DNA of 58,587 nt. Origin: Lachnospiraceae bacterium. Lineage in GTDB: Bacteria > Bacillota > Clostridia > Lachnospirales > Lachnospiraceae. Both the position numbers and the translations under genes were made by a program. The stretch spans positions 1-58,587 of the forward strand of contig JAFZRH010000069.1 in the NCBI GenBank assembly GCA_017619975.1, given 5' to 3'. Positions 15,470 through 24,345 of this stretch are shown here, piece by piece. Numbering within the stretch: position 1 is the first letter of the stretch; every line of letters begins with the position of its first letter. A model generated the notes under the pieces. The model saw nothing but the letters and a program-made list of their open reading frames with translations, had not been told where the DNA came from and ran no database searches.

Positions 15470-16255
15470 ATGAAAATCGTTGTTTGCATCAAACAAGTGC
15501 CGGATACTGCCGGCGGCGTCAAGTTCAATCCGGACGGCACGCTGGACCGCAGCGCCATGCTGGCGATCATGAACCCGGACGACAAGGCCGGTCTGGAAGC
15601 CGCCCTTCGTTTAAAAGATGAATACGGCGCGGAAGTCACCGTGCTGACCATGGGCCTGCCGAAGGCGGATTCCATCCTGCGCGAAGCCATGGCCATGGGC
15701 GCGGACAACGCCATCCTGGTCACCGACCGCGTGCTGGGCGGCGCCGACACCTGGGCCACTTCTCAGACCCTGGCCGGTGCCATCCGCAACCTGGACTATG
15801 ATATGATCATTACCGGCCGTCAGGCCATCGACGGCGATACCGCCCAGGTCGGCCCGCAGCTCTCCGTCCATCTGGGCCTGCCGTTAGTCAGCTACACCCA
15901 GAACCTGAAGATCGAGGACGGGTACGTGATCGCGGAGCGTCTTTTTGACGACCGTCACCACGTCTTAAAGGTCAAGATGCCCTGCCTGCTCACCGCTCTG
16001 TCCGAGCTGAACGAGCCGCGCTACATGACCCCGGGCGGCATCTTCGATGCCTTCAAGGCTCCCGTCACGGTCTGGGGCCGCAAGGATCTGAAGGATACCC
16101 TGGACTCCGACCTCGGCAAAGTGGGGTCCCCGACCCAGATCGCCAAGGCATCCGATAAGGTCCGCAAGGGTGCCGGCACCCTGCACGTCGCCGAAGACGG
16201 CAGCGAAGGCGCCGAGTACATCCTGGCGAAGTTAAAAGAAAAATTCATCATCTGA
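15470..16255 (+). CDS. etfB: Electron transfer flavoprotein, beta subunit
   Basis: 261-aa ETF beta chain, partner of EtfA, carrying electrons from NADH to Bcd (and ferredoxin in bifurcating types). It starts MKIVVCIKQVPDTAGGVKF and contains the conserved MNPDDKAGLEAALRLKD, DYDMIITGRQAIDGDTAQVGP and LPCLLTALSELNEPRYMTP-like segments (here MPCLLTALSELNEPRY). AAAGGAG precedes the ATG. It begins 22 bases after bcd and ends 13 bases before etfA. Confidence 0.95.
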   Translation: MKIVVCIKQVPDTAGGVKFNPDGTLDRSAMLAIMNPDDKAGLEAALRLKDEYGAEVTVLTMGLPKADSILREAMAMGADNAILVTDRVLGGADTWATSQTLAGAIRNLDYDMIITGRQAIDGDTAQVGPQLSVHLGLPLVSYTQNLKIEDGYVIAERLFDDRHHVLKVKMPCLLTALSELNEPRYMTPGGIFDAFKAPVTVWGRKDLKDTLDSDLGKVGSPTQIAKASDKVRKGAGTLHVAEDGSEGAEYILAKLKEKFII

Positions 16256-16268
16256 GGAGGGAAATACA

Positions 16269-17324
16269 ATGGCTTTGGAAGAATATAAGGGCGTATATGT
16301 ATTTGCCCAGCAGGTGGACAACAAAGTGGAGAATATCGCGCTGGAGCTGATCGGCAAGGGCAAAGCGCTCGCTAAGGATCTTGGCACCGAAGTGGTCGCC
16401 ATGCTGCTCGGCGAGAACATCGGCGATCAGGCCGAGGTGCTGGCCGCGCACGGCGCTGACAAGGTCATCGTCGTGGATCATCCGTATCTGAAGGATTACA
16501 TGACCGAGCCGTACACGCAGGCCATCGCCGCCATCATCCGCGAATTCAAGCCCGACATCGTGCTCTTCGGCGCGACTGCCATCGGCCGTGATCTGGCCCC
16601 CTGCGTGGCCGCTACCGTGCACACGGGTCTGACCGCCGACTGCACCAAGCTGGATATCGGCGACTTCCCCATCAATCCGATCCCCGGCCGGGAACAGCTG
16701 CACAATCAGCTTCTTATGACCCGTCCGGCTTTCGGCGGCAACACCATCGCCACCATCGCGATCCCGGATTTCCGGCCTCAGATGGCGACGGTCCGTCCCG
16801 GCGTCATGCAGAAGCTCCCGGCCGATCCGAACGCGAAAGCCGAGATCGTGAACTTCGACGCGAAGCTGGAAAAGAACGACCGCTTCGTGGAGATCCTGGA
16901 CGTGGTGAAGAAGGTCAGCGAATACGTGGATATTCAGGACGCGAAGATCCTGATCTCCGGCGGCCGCGGCATGCAGAACAAGGAAAACTACGAGAAGATC
17001 CTGCGGCCGCTGGCCAACCTCTTAGGCGGTCAGGTCTCCTCTTCCCGCGCCGGCGTCGACGGCTTCGGGATCCCGAAGGAACTGCAGGTCGGCCAGACCG
17101 GCAAGCCGGTCCGTCCGAAGCTGTACATGGCCTGCGGCATCAGCGGCGCCATCCAGCACCTGGCCGGCATGGAGGAATCCGACCTCATCATTGCCATCAA
17201 CAAGGATGAGACCGCGCCGATCTTCGAGGTTGCGGACTACGGCATCGTGGGCGACCTCTTCCAGATCGTTCCGGCCCTGACCAAGCTGGTCGAGCAGGAA
17301 CTGGCGAAGAAGAAAGAGATGTAA
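16269..17324 (+). CDS. etfA: Electron transfer flavoprotein, alpha subunit
   Basis: 351-aa ETF alpha chain binding the second FAD. N-terminal domain [19 protein letters not shown] with [17 protein letters not shown] segment (here [16 protein letters not shown]); C-terminal FAD domain with [35 protein letters not shown] (residue span about 258-278), [17 protein letters not shown] and [29 protein letters not shown] precedes the ATG. Last gene of the operon, followed by a terminator. Confidence 0.95.
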   Translation: MALEEYKGVYVFAQQVDNKVENIALELIGKGKALAKDLGTEVVAMLLGENIGDQAEVLAAHGADKVIVVDHPYLKDYMTEPYTQAIAAIIREFKPDIVLFGATAIGRDLAPCVAATVHTGLTADCTKLDIGDFPINPIPGREQLHNQLLMTRPAFGGNTIATIAIPDFRPQMATVRPGVMQKLPADPNAKAEIVNFDAKLEKNDRFVEILDVVKKVSEYVDIQDAKILISGGRGMQNKENYEKILRPLANLLGGQVSSSRAGVDGFGIPKELQVGQTGKPVRPKLYMACGISGAIQHLAGMEESDLIIAINKDETAPIFEVADYGIVGDLFQIVPALTKLVEQELAKKKEM

Positions 17325-17349
17325 GCGCCGGAATCCGAAAAGAAAAAAG

Positions 17350-17386
17350 GGGAGCGTCATGCCAAAAAGCGTGACGCTCCCTTGTT
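17350..17386 (+). terminator. Terminator after etfA
   Basis: GGGAGCGTCA (17350-17359) pairs with TGACGCTCCC (17372-17381), followed by TTGTTCT. It closes the bcd-etfBA operon 26 bases after the etfA stop. Confidence 0.75.
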
Positions 17387-17434
17387 CTAAGCCCCTTTTG
17401 TCCGGAAGACCGTTCCGGAGGATCTTCCGCTTCA

Positions 17435-18037
17435 TCAGACGCCGAAGCGGTATTCTTTTTCGTCTTTTCCCTTTGCTTTCAGTCCGAAGGCCTCTATGAC
17501 CCGGTCTGCGACCTCGTCCGGAGCCAGTGCGCTGTTATCGATCTTCAGGTGGTTTTCAAACCAGATCTCGTCCGCTTCCGAATTCAGCCGATGCTCTTTG
17601 GCATCGTGCAGCAGATTGGCCCGGCTCCAGGCAAGATCCCGTTTGGATGCTTTTCGTTCCATCCGGTGCGGAGTCTCATTTCTTGCCAGCCGGATCTCAA
17701 GGCCGGCGAATAATTCCACAAAGAAAAACCTGCCTTGGTTCTGCGTAAACAGGTCATGCAGCTTCGTCAGATAGTCCCGTTCTTCCTGCATCTCGAAAGC
17801 ACAGACGTAGGTAAAGATCATGTCTACGTCATGTTCGACCGCCAGTTCGAATGCCTTCTCCCGGAAAAAGCGGTTGAATTCCTGCTGCGCCGGGGTCCCG
17901 AAGCCGAATATCCTGTCGGATATCTCGATGCTGTCATGATTCATCATCATGTTATAGTGCAGCTTATCCCTCAGGCTCTCCGCCACCGTCATTTTTCCGA
18001 CTGCCTGCGGTCCGCATACTACGATCAGATCTGCCAT
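17435..18037 (-). CDS. P-loop kinase-like NTPase
   Basis: 200-aa cytoplasmic protein with a Walker A motif GPQAVGKMT at residues 9-17, in the position typical of small kinases (adenylylsulfate/shikimate-kinase-like AAA_33 group). A DxD-type segment MMMNHDSIEISDR follows near 31-43 and a lid-like Arg-rich stretch LARNETPHRMERKASKRDLAW near 118-138. The Asp in place of a Gly-Lys-Ser 'S' variant (K-M-T) is acceptable for P-loops. Substrate unknown; no neighbouring pathway genes. GGAAGAGGA precedes the ATG. Confidence 0.65.
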   Translation of the reverse strand: MADLIVVCGPQAVGKMTVAESLRDKLHYNMMMNHDSIEISDRIFGFGTPAQQEFNRFFREKAFELAVEHDVDMIFTYVCAFEMQEERDYLTKLHDLFTQNQGRFFFVELFAGLEIRLARNETPHRMERKASKRDLAWSRANLLHDAKEHRLNSEADEIWFENHLKIDNSALAPDEVADRVIEAFGLKAKGKDEKEYRFGV

Positions 18038-18109
18038 GTCGTCCTCTTCCTCTCCTGAGCCCCCGGCTCATATTTCTCCTGCCTGCTGCTTTTTTAGCCT
18101 TTCTGCCTC

Positions 18110-18475
18110 TCAGACAGCCTGCCACTCGATCCCTTCCGCTGGGCAGAGGCTTTCGAAAACCTGCCAAAGCTGGTCCCGCAGGCGCCAGTACAAATCTTCA
18201 TTTTCCTCACTGACGGCGCCTTCCCGTCCGTAGACGGCATACAGATAGCGGCATTCGCCGTCTTCCCGGATCAGCCTGCCGACAAGTTCGGTAAAATCAT
18301 CCGGTTTTAATACTTTTCGTTTCAGGCATTTCAGGCTGACCAAAAGCCCGCTGCAGGCCGGATCTTCCTCCCGCAGCAGAATAAGATCTGTTCGAACTCC
18401 TCTTTTTCTGATGCCCACCAGCCCGTTCCAGCGTGCCGGCATCTCGATGGAATACCGTTTCGTCATGATCCGCAC
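18110..18475 (-). CDS. Hypothetical protein, 121 aa
   Basis: Soluble protein of no recognised family, with RWNGLVGIRKRGVRTDLILLR near the start and LYAVYGREGAVSEENEDLYW later. The frame begins with GTG at 18475, which has GAGGT 10 bases upstream; the ATG three codons later is further from it. An extended -10 TGCTATAAT lies upstream (attata at 18512-18517 on the plus strand). Composition and codon use match the housekeeping genes around it, so it is probably real. Confidence 0.5.
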   Translation of the reverse strand: MRIMTKRYSIEMPARWNGLVGIRKRGVRTDLILLREEDPACSGLLVSLKCLKRKVLKPDDFTELVGRLIREDGECRYLYAVYGREGAVSEENEDLYWRLRDQLWQVFESLCPAEGIEWQAV

Positions 18476-18566
18476 AGAAGACCGACCTCACTTTCCGCTG
18501 TAGTTTGTTTTATTATAGCATACCCCGGCGCTTCTGTGAAACTTCCGTGAAAAACAGCCGCAGGTC

Positions 18567-18595
18567 TTGCATCGCTGCTCCTTTTTTGATAGGAT
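18567..18595 (+). promoter_or_regulatory. Promoter of the zinc-ribbon/DUF5685/J-domain operon
   Basis: TTGCAT (18567-18572), 17-base spacer, TAGGAT (18590-18595), about 80 bases before the first ATG. Confidence 0.5.
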
Positions 18596-18673
18596 TTGAA
18601 AAGGTCGACAAGGGGCGCAAAGCGATTTAAAAGCCCTCTGTTTTCATAAGGTCAAAGAAAGGAATACTCAAAT

Positions 18674-19177
18674 ATGGGCAACTTTTTCAATAGACTGGGA
18701 CAGCGCTTCCGGCAGTTTATGGTCGGACGCTACGGCACGGACAACCTCTCCCGCTTTATGCTCGGACTGGCTTTTTTCTTTATGATCCTGAACATCTTCC
18801 TGCGCAGCAAGACCTGGATCTTCAGCGCGCTGGTCTGGATTCTGCTGATCCTGGTCTATCTGCGGATGCTCTCCCGCAATATCCAGGCGCGCTATAATGA
18901 AAACACACGCTATCTGATGGTCAAGGAAAAGGTGCTGGGCTTCTTCGGCGGAAAGCGCGGCGGCAGCAGCGCGAACGGCTACGGCAGTAACAATTACGCA
19001 GGCGGCAGCTACGGCAGCAACAGCCAGACCAAAACCGGCGGCCGCTACCGCTCGGATGCGGAGCACCGCATCTTCCGCTGTCCGAAATGCACCCAGCGGG
19101 TGCGTGTTCCCCGCGGCCGCGGCATGATCGAGATCACCTGTCCGCGCTGCGGCAACGTGTTCCGCAAGCGTTCCTGA
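18674..19177 (+). CDS. Membrane protein with C-terminal zinc ribbon
   Basis: 167 aa. Two membrane helices (about residues 28-45 and 49-66), then a Gly/Ser/Asn-rich linker (about 95-125), then a zinc ribbon CPKCTQRVRVPRGRG..TCPRCG (about 137-160). Such ribbons face the cytoplasm. AAAGAAAGGAA precedes the ATG. First gene of an operon with DUF5685 and a J-domain protein, a trio that recurs in Clostridia as I recall; a role in folding or assembling membrane or metal proteins is plausible but unproven. Confidence 0.7.
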   Translation: MGNFFNRLGQRFRQFMVGRYGTDNLSRFMLGLAFFFMILNIFLRSKTWIFSALVWILLILVYLRMLSRNIQARYNENTRYLMVKEKVLGFFGGKRGGSSANGYGSNNYAGGSYGSNSQTKTGGRYRSDAEHRIFRCPKCTQRVRVPRGRGMIEITCPRCGNVFRKRS

Positions 19178-19187
19178 AGGAGGAGCC

Positions 19188-20039
19188 ATGTTCGGCTATA
19201 TCACCGTCAACCGGCCGGAACTCAAAATCAAGGACGATGCCCTGTATCGTTCTTTTTACTGCGGGCTCTGCCGATCCTTAAAAAAGCGTCACGGTCTCAG
19301 CGGACAGATCACGCTCTCCTACGACATGACCTTCGTCGGGCTGCTGCTCTCCGCTCTTTATGAGCCGAAAACCGAAGAACAGACGACCTTCTGCCTGGTG
19401 CATCCGACAGAGCGGCACCCGATCGTCAAAAATGACTTTATCGACTATGCGGCGGATATGAATCTGCTGCTCGCCTACTACAACCTGCTGGATGACTGGC
19501 TGGATGACAAAAAACTCTCCGCCAAGATCGGAGCGGACGCCCTGAAAAAAAGCATCCGGAAGATCGAAGCGGCGTATCCCCGCCAGACCAAAGCCGTGCG
19601 GGATTATCTGGCCGCAGTGGCCGAAATCGAAGAAAAAGGGCAGCCCGATCTGGACGGCCCGGCCGGCGCCACCGGTCTCATGCTGGGCGAACTGCTGGTC
19701 AAAGAGGAGGACGTCTGGTCCCAGACGCTGCGCCAGCTCGGCTTCTATCTCGGCAAATTCATCTATCTGATGGATGCCTATGAGGATCTGGAGAAGGATC
19801 TGAAAAAGGGAAGCTACAATCCCTGGGCCGGCAGCGGAAAGACCCGTCCGGAAGTGGCGGATAAGGCCCAGGAAGCCCTGACGCTCATGGCCGGAGAAGC
19901 TACGCTGGCTTTCGAACGTCTGCCGATCGTGACGTATGAAGACGTACTGCGAAATATCCTCTATGCGGGAATCTGGACGAAATTCGACGAGATCTCCTTG
20001 AGCGACAAAACCGAACGGAGGAAGGAGGCTGCGCCATGA
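19188..20039 (+). CDS. DUF5685 family protein
   Basis: 283-aa helical protein beginning [20 protein letters not shown], with the family hallmark [19 protein letters not shown] (two cysteines in CGLC, residues 24-27). Helical segments [20 protein letters not shown] and [21 protein letters not shown] resemble the Asp-rich motifs of terpene-synthase-like all-alpha folds, but no function is established. GGAGGAG precedes the ATG. Its TGA overlaps the ATG of the J-domain gene, so translation is coupled. Confidence 0.8.
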   Translation: MFGYITVNRPELKIKDDALYRSFYCGLCRSLKKRHGLSGQITLSYDMTFVGLLLSALYEPKTEEQTTFCLVHPTERHPIVKNDFIDYAADMNLLLAYYNLLDDWLDDKKLSAKIGADALKKSIRKIEAAYPRQTKAVRDYLAAVAEIEEKGQPDLDGPAGATGLMLGELLVKEEDVWSQTLRQLGFYLGKFIYLMDAYEDLEKDLKKGSYNPWAGSGKTRPEVADKAQEALTLMAGEATLAFERLPIVTYEDVLRNILYAGIWTKFDEISLSDKTERRKEAAP

Positions 20040-20866
20040 TGTACGATCCTTACGCCGTTCTGGGTGTCAAATACGACGCGACGGACGAGGAGATCAAGAA
20101 GGCTTACCGCCAGAAAAGCCGCCTCTATCACCCGGACGCGAACATCAATAATCCGAACAAAGCACAGGCTGAAGAGAAATTCAAACAGGTCCAGCAGGCT
20201 TACGAACAGATCATGAAAGACCGTGAACAGGGGGCTCGGGGCGGCTATACTTCCGGTGCGCAGTACGGTCCCGGCAGCAGTTACTATAACGGCGGCAGCC
20301 CCTACGGAAACAGTCAGTACGAAAGCGGCAGCGGGAACTCTTCTTCCGGTCAGGAATACCGCGATCCCTTCGGCGGAAACGGCTTCTTCTACGGACCGTT
20401 CGGCTTCGGTTTCAATTTCGGCGGGGGAGGACCTTTCGGCGGCGGCTATCAGCAGCAGGCGCAGCGGGATCCCCGCATGGACGGTTATAACGAGGAAGAT
20501 GCCTCACATCTCAAGTCAGCCGTCAATTTCATCAATGCCGGCCATTATCAGGAAGCCTGGAATCTGCTGCAGACGATCCCGAACCGTACCGCTTTCTGGT
20601 ATTATCTGTCGGCCGTTGCGAACAGCGGCTTAGGCAACAATATCAACGCGACCGAATTTGCCCGGCAGGCGGTGCAGCGTGAACCGAACAATCAGGAATA
20701 TCTGCTGCTTCTGCAGCAGCTGCAGTCCGGCGGCAGCTGGTATGAAAACCGCAGCACGGACTTCGGCCGCAGCATCTTCCCGGGCTCCTTCTGCGGACGG
20801 GCCTGTCTGACTTACTCGATCTGCTTCCTCTGCAGCGGCGGCGCGGGACGGATGTTCTGCTGTTAA
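20036..20866 (+). CDS. J-domain (DnaJ-like) protein with TPR-like C-terminus
   Basis: 276 aa. An N-terminal J domain (residues 4-62: [23 protein letters not shown] motif in [11 protein letters not shown]) would stimulate an Hsp70. Then a Gly/Tyr/Asn-rich linker (about 70-150), a helical TPR-like segment ([18 protein letters not shown], residues about 162-225) and a Cys-containing hydrophobic C-terminus ([24 protein letters not shown]). It lacks the zinc-finger and client domains of DnaJ itself, so it is a specialised co-chaperone. It overlaps the DUF5685 stop by 4 bases and ends the operon. Confidence 0.85.
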   Translation: MMYDPYAVLGVKYDATDEEIKKAYRQKSRLYHPDANINNPNKAQAEEKFKQVQQAYEQIMKDREQGARGGYTSGAQYGPGSSYYNGGSPYGNSQYESGSGNSSSGQEYRDPFGGNGFFYGPFGFGFNFGGGGPFGGGYQQQAQRDPRMDGYNEEDASHLKSAVNFINAGHYQEAWNLLQTIPNRTAFWYYLSAVANSGLGNNINATEFARQAVQREPNNQEYLLLLQQLQSGGSWYENRSTDFGRSIFPGSFCGRACLTYSICFLCSGGAGRMFCC

Positions 20867-20883
20867 ATTTTTTACAGGACAAG

Positions 20884-20918
20884 AAGACCGGCAGCGAGCC
20901 TCGCAGCCGGTCTTTTTT
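20884..20918 (+). terminator. Terminator after the J-domain gene
   Basis: AAGACCGGC (20884-20892) pairs with GCCGGTCTT (20906-20914) followed by TTTTTTG. It may also serve the convergent acetyltransferase gene. Confidence 0.85.
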
Positions 20919-20936
20919 GTCTCAGAGTTAGGCTTT

Positions 20937-21392
20937 TCAGTCTGCTTCCATCTTACAGAACAGGTCCTCTCCGCCCGGCGCGGTCTTTCTATACGTCTCA
21001 CCGACAATATGAAAACCGGCCTTTTCGTAGCACCTGACGGCCCGGATGTTCCAGGCCCGGACTTCAAGACGAATTCTCTTCTTCGGATACCGCCTGCGGG
21101 AAATGCCGCAGGCAATTCTGACGATCTGCGGACCGTATCCCCGGCCGCAGCAATCCGGATGAACAGCGATCCCCAGAAAAACCGCGGCGCTTTCCTCTAT
21201 CAGATTCACATACGCGATCAGACAGCTGCCGTCATAAAAGGAATAGAAATCGTTTTTCGGGTTGGCAAAGCCCCGATGCTTTTCCTTCTGTTCCTCGTAG
21301 GACGGAACATTGTAGACGGCATACTCTTCCTCATATCGCCAGCCGCAGATCAGGCGTTTTTCCTCTTCCGTCGTTTTGTGATACTTCAGCAC
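20937..21392 (-). CDS. GNAT-family N-acetyltransferase
   Basis: 151-aa acetyltransferase. The acetyl-CoA binding signature is IAVHPDCCGRGYGPQIVRIAC (the R-G-x-G turn is RGYG) near residues 75-95, followed by LEVRAWNIRAVRCYEKAGF, a standard GNAT motif. GTG start at 21392 with AGAGG 7 bases upstream. It follows prmA by 21 bases on the same strand and may share its transcript. Substrate unknown. Confidence 0.8.
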   Translation of the reverse strand: MLKYHKTTEEEKRLICGWRYEEEYAVYNVPSYEEQKEKHRGFANPKNDFYSFYDGSCLIAYVNLIEESAAVFLGIAVHPDCCGRGYGPQIVRIACGISRRRYPKKRIRLEVRAWNIRAVRCYEKAGFHIVGETYRKTAPGGEDLFCKMEAD

Positions 21393-21413
21393 GTTTTGCC
21401 TCTCATCTCCTGC

Positions 21414-22475
21414 TCAGACCCGCCTCGCGGCAACACTGACCCACTCGCCCAGTTCTGTCGTTTCCACCAGCTTCCAGGACGGATTGTTCCGAAAGCTTCT
21501 TTCAACAGTCTCCCGGTGCTCTTTATAGATTCCGGAGGTGATGAAAAGCGCTCCCGGCGCAGCAAGCGCATCCGCCTGTCCCGGCTCGGCCAGGGCGCAG
21601 ATCACCGGCGCCAGGATATTGCAGAGGATCAGATCATAGCCGGAGCCGAAACGGCTTTTATCTTCCGAGAGAATATTTCCCATGATCAGACGGATTTTCC
21701 CGTTCTTTAGGTCATTCAGCTCAATATTTTCCTGAATAACCGTCTCGCAGGCGGGGTCAAGCTCCGTCGCCAGGACAGACTCCGCTCCGTAGGCCAGTGC
21801 CGCCAGACTTAAGATCCCGCTGCCGCAGCCGATATCCAGCACCTTCTCCCCGCCTTTCTGCCATTTCTTTAACGCGTCCAGGATCAGGCGTGTGGATTCG
21901 TGCGTCCCGCTTCCGAAAGCGGTCCCGGGATCCAGACGGATCGTTTTCAGGCGCCCGGCCGCGATATCCGCCGCGTATTCTTCGGGGATTTCTTCCCAGC
22001 AGGGCAGGATCAGCAGATCGTTCGCCAGAAGAGGCTGAAAGTACTGCTTCCAATTGTCGCGCCAGTCTTCTTCCCGGCTGATCTCACAGGAAAGATCAAA
22101 CGGCACGCCCCCGGAAACGGAGGGCCAGGCTTTTTCCAGATCCCGAAGCAGCGCCGCTGCTTCCGCCTCCGTCCAGGCTTTATCGTGGATGGTATAGGAA
22201 TCGTCCACCGCATCGCCTGTCTGCGCATCCGCCGCGTCCTCTCCGTCCTTCTTAGCGATCCGCAGATAAAAATGCACGGCCGGCTTCGTGATCGGGGGCA
22301 GTTCGTCCGGCGCCAGTTCGGGAGAAAGATCCACAAACATATTGCCGAGTTCTTCCTCTGTCGGGAACAGACCGTCTTCAATCTCCACACCCTCGATCCC
22401 CAGCGAATAAAGGAGGCCGGTCACAGCCTCCTCGCAAGACGGATCGATCGTCAGCGTATATTTATGCCACTGCAT
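21414..22475 (-). CDS. prmA: Ribosomal protein L11 methyltransferase
   Basis: SAM-dependent methyltransferase that trimethylates ribosomal protein L11. I start at ATG 22475 (MQWHKYTLTIDPSCEEAV), which has AAGGAG 8 bases upstream; the frame is open further but only into the whiA gene. 353 aa, some 40 longer than usual, the excess being an acidic segment near residues 100-150 (GEDAADAQTGDAVDD). SAM motif VLDIGCGSGILSLAA near 217-231, DPACETVIQENIELND, and the L11-methylase motif ILCNILAPVI. It starts 11 bases after whiA. Confidence 0.9.
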   Translation of the reverse strand: MQWHKYTLTIDPSCEEAVTGLLYSLGIEGVEIEDGLFPTEEELGNMFVDLSPELAPDELPPITKPAVHFYLRIAKKDGEDAADAQTGDAVDDSYTIHDKAWTEAEAAALLRDLEKAWPSVSGGVPFDLSCEISREEDWRDNWKQYFQPLLANDLLILPCWEEIPEEYAADIAAGRLKTIRLDPGTAFGSGTHESTRLILDALKKWQKGGEKVLDIGCGSGILSLAALAYGAESVLATELDPACETVIQENIELNDLKNGKIRLIMGNILSEDKSRFGSGYDLILCNILAPVICALAEPGQADALAAPGALFITSGIYKEHRETVERSFRNNPSWKLVETTELGEWVSVAARRV

Positions 22476-22486
22476 TTCCTTTCTCC

Positions 22487-23428
22487 TTACAGTCCTTCCG
22501 CGATTTCCTTCAGCTTCCGCAGACGATGATTGATTCCCGAGCGTCCTACCGGCGGATCCAGCATGGCCCCCAGCTCCGTAAGCGAAGCCTCGGGATGCTC
22601 GAAGCGCAGCAGGGCGATTTCCTTTAAATGCGGCGGCAGCGAGGCAAGCCCCGCTTTTTCTCCGATCTTCCGGATCGCTTCGATCTGCTCTTCCGCTGCC
22701 TGCGTCGTTTTCGCCAGATTGGCAGTCTCGCAGTTGACCTGCCGGTTCACCTGTCCCTGCAGACTGCGGTAGATCCTGGCATTTTCCCACTCCAGACGGC
22801 TGGACATGGCCCCCATCAGGCTCAATACGTCGGAGATCGCTTCCCATTCCTTGATATAGACCAGCACCCGGCCTTTCCGAACCGTCAGACGGCCGCGGAT
22901 CCCGAAGCCGTCCAGCAGCGTCCTGAGTTCCTCTGCCCTTGCTTCGGAAACACAGACGATCTCAAAATGATACGAACTGCCCGGATCGCTGACATAGCCG
23001 CCGGCCAGAAAAGCGCCGCGCAGAAAAGCCCGCCGGCAGCACTCCCGCTGCAGCATCGTCTGCGGTGCCGGAACCGTCTTTTCCTTCAGGACCCCCCGGT
23101 GATACAGAAAGCCCATCGCTTTTAAGAGCTGCTGAAGCGCGGTCTGCGATTCCAGACTGACGGCATAAAACGGGGCCTTTCCCTCCCGGCCGCGGATCAC
23201 GCTGCAGCAGGTCCGTCTGCCGCTCAGCGCACCGAGCAGATAATCCGCCCGCCGCACCGCAGCCAGGTTTTCGCTCTGCAGCAGCAGATACAGCTGTCCG
23301 GTCTCATCCACGCCGAGATCGCCTATCCCGGCGATCAGGGCATGCAGTTCCGCCAGGCGGCAGTGCCTGGCTTTGACCGGCAGGCGGCTCAGATATTCTT
23401 TTGTATCCCGGGAAAACGCGGGTCTCAT
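22487..23428 (-). CDS. whiA: DNA-binding protein WhiA
   Basis: 313-aa WhiA: a degenerate LAGLIDADG homing-endonuclease fold (about residues 20-210) joined to a C-terminal helix-turn-helix (HPEASLTELGAMLDPPVGRSGINHRLRKL, residues about 273-303). Signature segments CCRRAFLRGAFLAGGYVSDP and NARIYRSLQGQVNRQVNCETANLAKT are present. In Firmicutes it affects division and chromosome segregation; in actinobacteria sporulation. Its ATG overlaps the murB stop (TGATG). The rapZ and yvcK genes that normally lie before whiA are missing here. Confidence 0.93.
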   Translation of the reverse strand: MRPAFSRDTKEYLSRLPVKARHCRLAELHALIAGIGDLGVDETGQLYLLLQSENLAAVRRADYLLGALSGRRTCCSVIRGREGKAPFYAVSLESQTALQQLLKAMGFLYHRGVLKEKTVPAPQTMLQRECCRRAFLRGAFLAGGYVSDPGSSYHFEIVCVSEARAEELRTLLDGFGIRGRLTVRKGRVLVYIKEWEAISDVLSLMGAMSSRLEWENARIYRSLQGQVNRQVNCETANLAKTTQAAEEQIEAIRKIGEKAGLASLPPHLKEIALLRFEHPEASLTELGAMLDPPVGRSGINHRLRKLKEIAEGL

Positions 23429-24342
23429 CAGAATGCCCCCCAGGTCCTCACTTCCAGTTCCAGATCCACGCCGGATTTTTCTTTCACGATCCGCTGCACC
23501 TCGCGGCAGAGCGTCCAGACCTCCCTCGCCGTCGCCGTGCCGGTATTGATCACAAAACCGGCATGCTTTTCGGAAACCTGCGCGCCGCCCATCGTAAAGC
23601 CCTTGAGGCCCGCGTCTTCGATCAGCTTTCCGGCAAAATACCCGGCCGGGCGCTTAAACGTGCTGCCCGCGTTATGCGTATTCAGCGGCTGTTTTTCGCG
23701 GCGTTTGTCGCCCAGCTCGCGCATTTTGGCTTCAATCGCACTCCGATCGCCTTCCTCAAGCGTCAGCACCGCGGAAAGCACGATCTCTCCGCTCTCTTCC
23801 AGACGGCTGTGCCGGTAGCCGAAATCCATCTCGGCGGCCGGAACTTCCCGGATCTGTCCGTAGCGGTCCATCAGGCGAACGCTTTCCACAACGTCCTTCA
23901 TCTCCGGCCCAAAGGCACCGGCGTTCATCACCACGGCGCCGCCCAGCGAACCGGGGATCCCGTGGGCAAATTCCAGGCCGGTCAGGGACGCTTCCGCCGC
24001 CGCCTTTGCCACGTTTTTCAGGAGGGCGCCGGCCTGGGCCGTGATCTTCGTTCCCTCGATACGGATCGCATCCAGGCCGGTCATATCGAAGACCGCACCG
24101 GGTACCCCCCGGTCACTGACCAAAAGATTCGTTCCCTTGCCGAGAATAAACGGCGGCAGTTCTTCGCGCAGGCAAAGCTGCAGCCCGGTCCGCAGGGCTT
24201 CCTCCGTATAAGGCTTGATATAGATCCAGGCGCCGCCGCCCAGCCGGAAGCTCGTATGCTCCCGCATCGGCTCGCCGAAAACGATCTCCACGTCGTCCGT
24301 GGCGACGGTCAGATCCTCCGCCAGCTTGATAATATCGCTCAT
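23428..24342 (-). CDS. murB: UDP-N-acetylmuramate dehydrogenase
   Basis: 304-aa flavoenzyme reducing UDP-GlcNAc-enolpyruvate to UDP-MurNAc in peptidoglycan synthesis. FAD-binding domain: REHTSFRLGGGAWIYIKPYT (28-47), ILGKGTNLLVSDRGVPGAVF, GLEFAHGIPGSLGGAVVMNAG. Catalytic Ser in NTHNAGSTFKRP and the C-terminal Glu region VDLELEVRTWG. Shorter C-terminal domain, as in type II MurB of Firmicutes. It begins 3 bases after hprK and overlaps whiA by one base, so the cluster is one transcript. Confidence 0.95.
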   Translation of the reverse strand: MSDIIKLAEDLTVATDDVEIVFGEPMREHTSFRLGGGAWIYIKPYTEEALRTGLQLCLREELPPFILGKGTNLLVSDRGVPGAVFDMTGLDAIRIEGTKITAQAGALLKNVAKAAAEASLTGLEFAHGIPGSLGGAVVMNAGAFGPEMKDVVESVRLMDRYGQIREVPAAEMDFGYRHSRLEESGEIVLSAVLTLEEGDRSAIEAKMRELGDKRREKQPLNTHNAGSTFKRPAGYFAGKLIEDAGLKGFTMGGAQVSEKHAGFVINTGTATAREVWTLCREVQRIVKEKSGVDLELEVRTWGAF

Positions 24343-24345
24343 GGC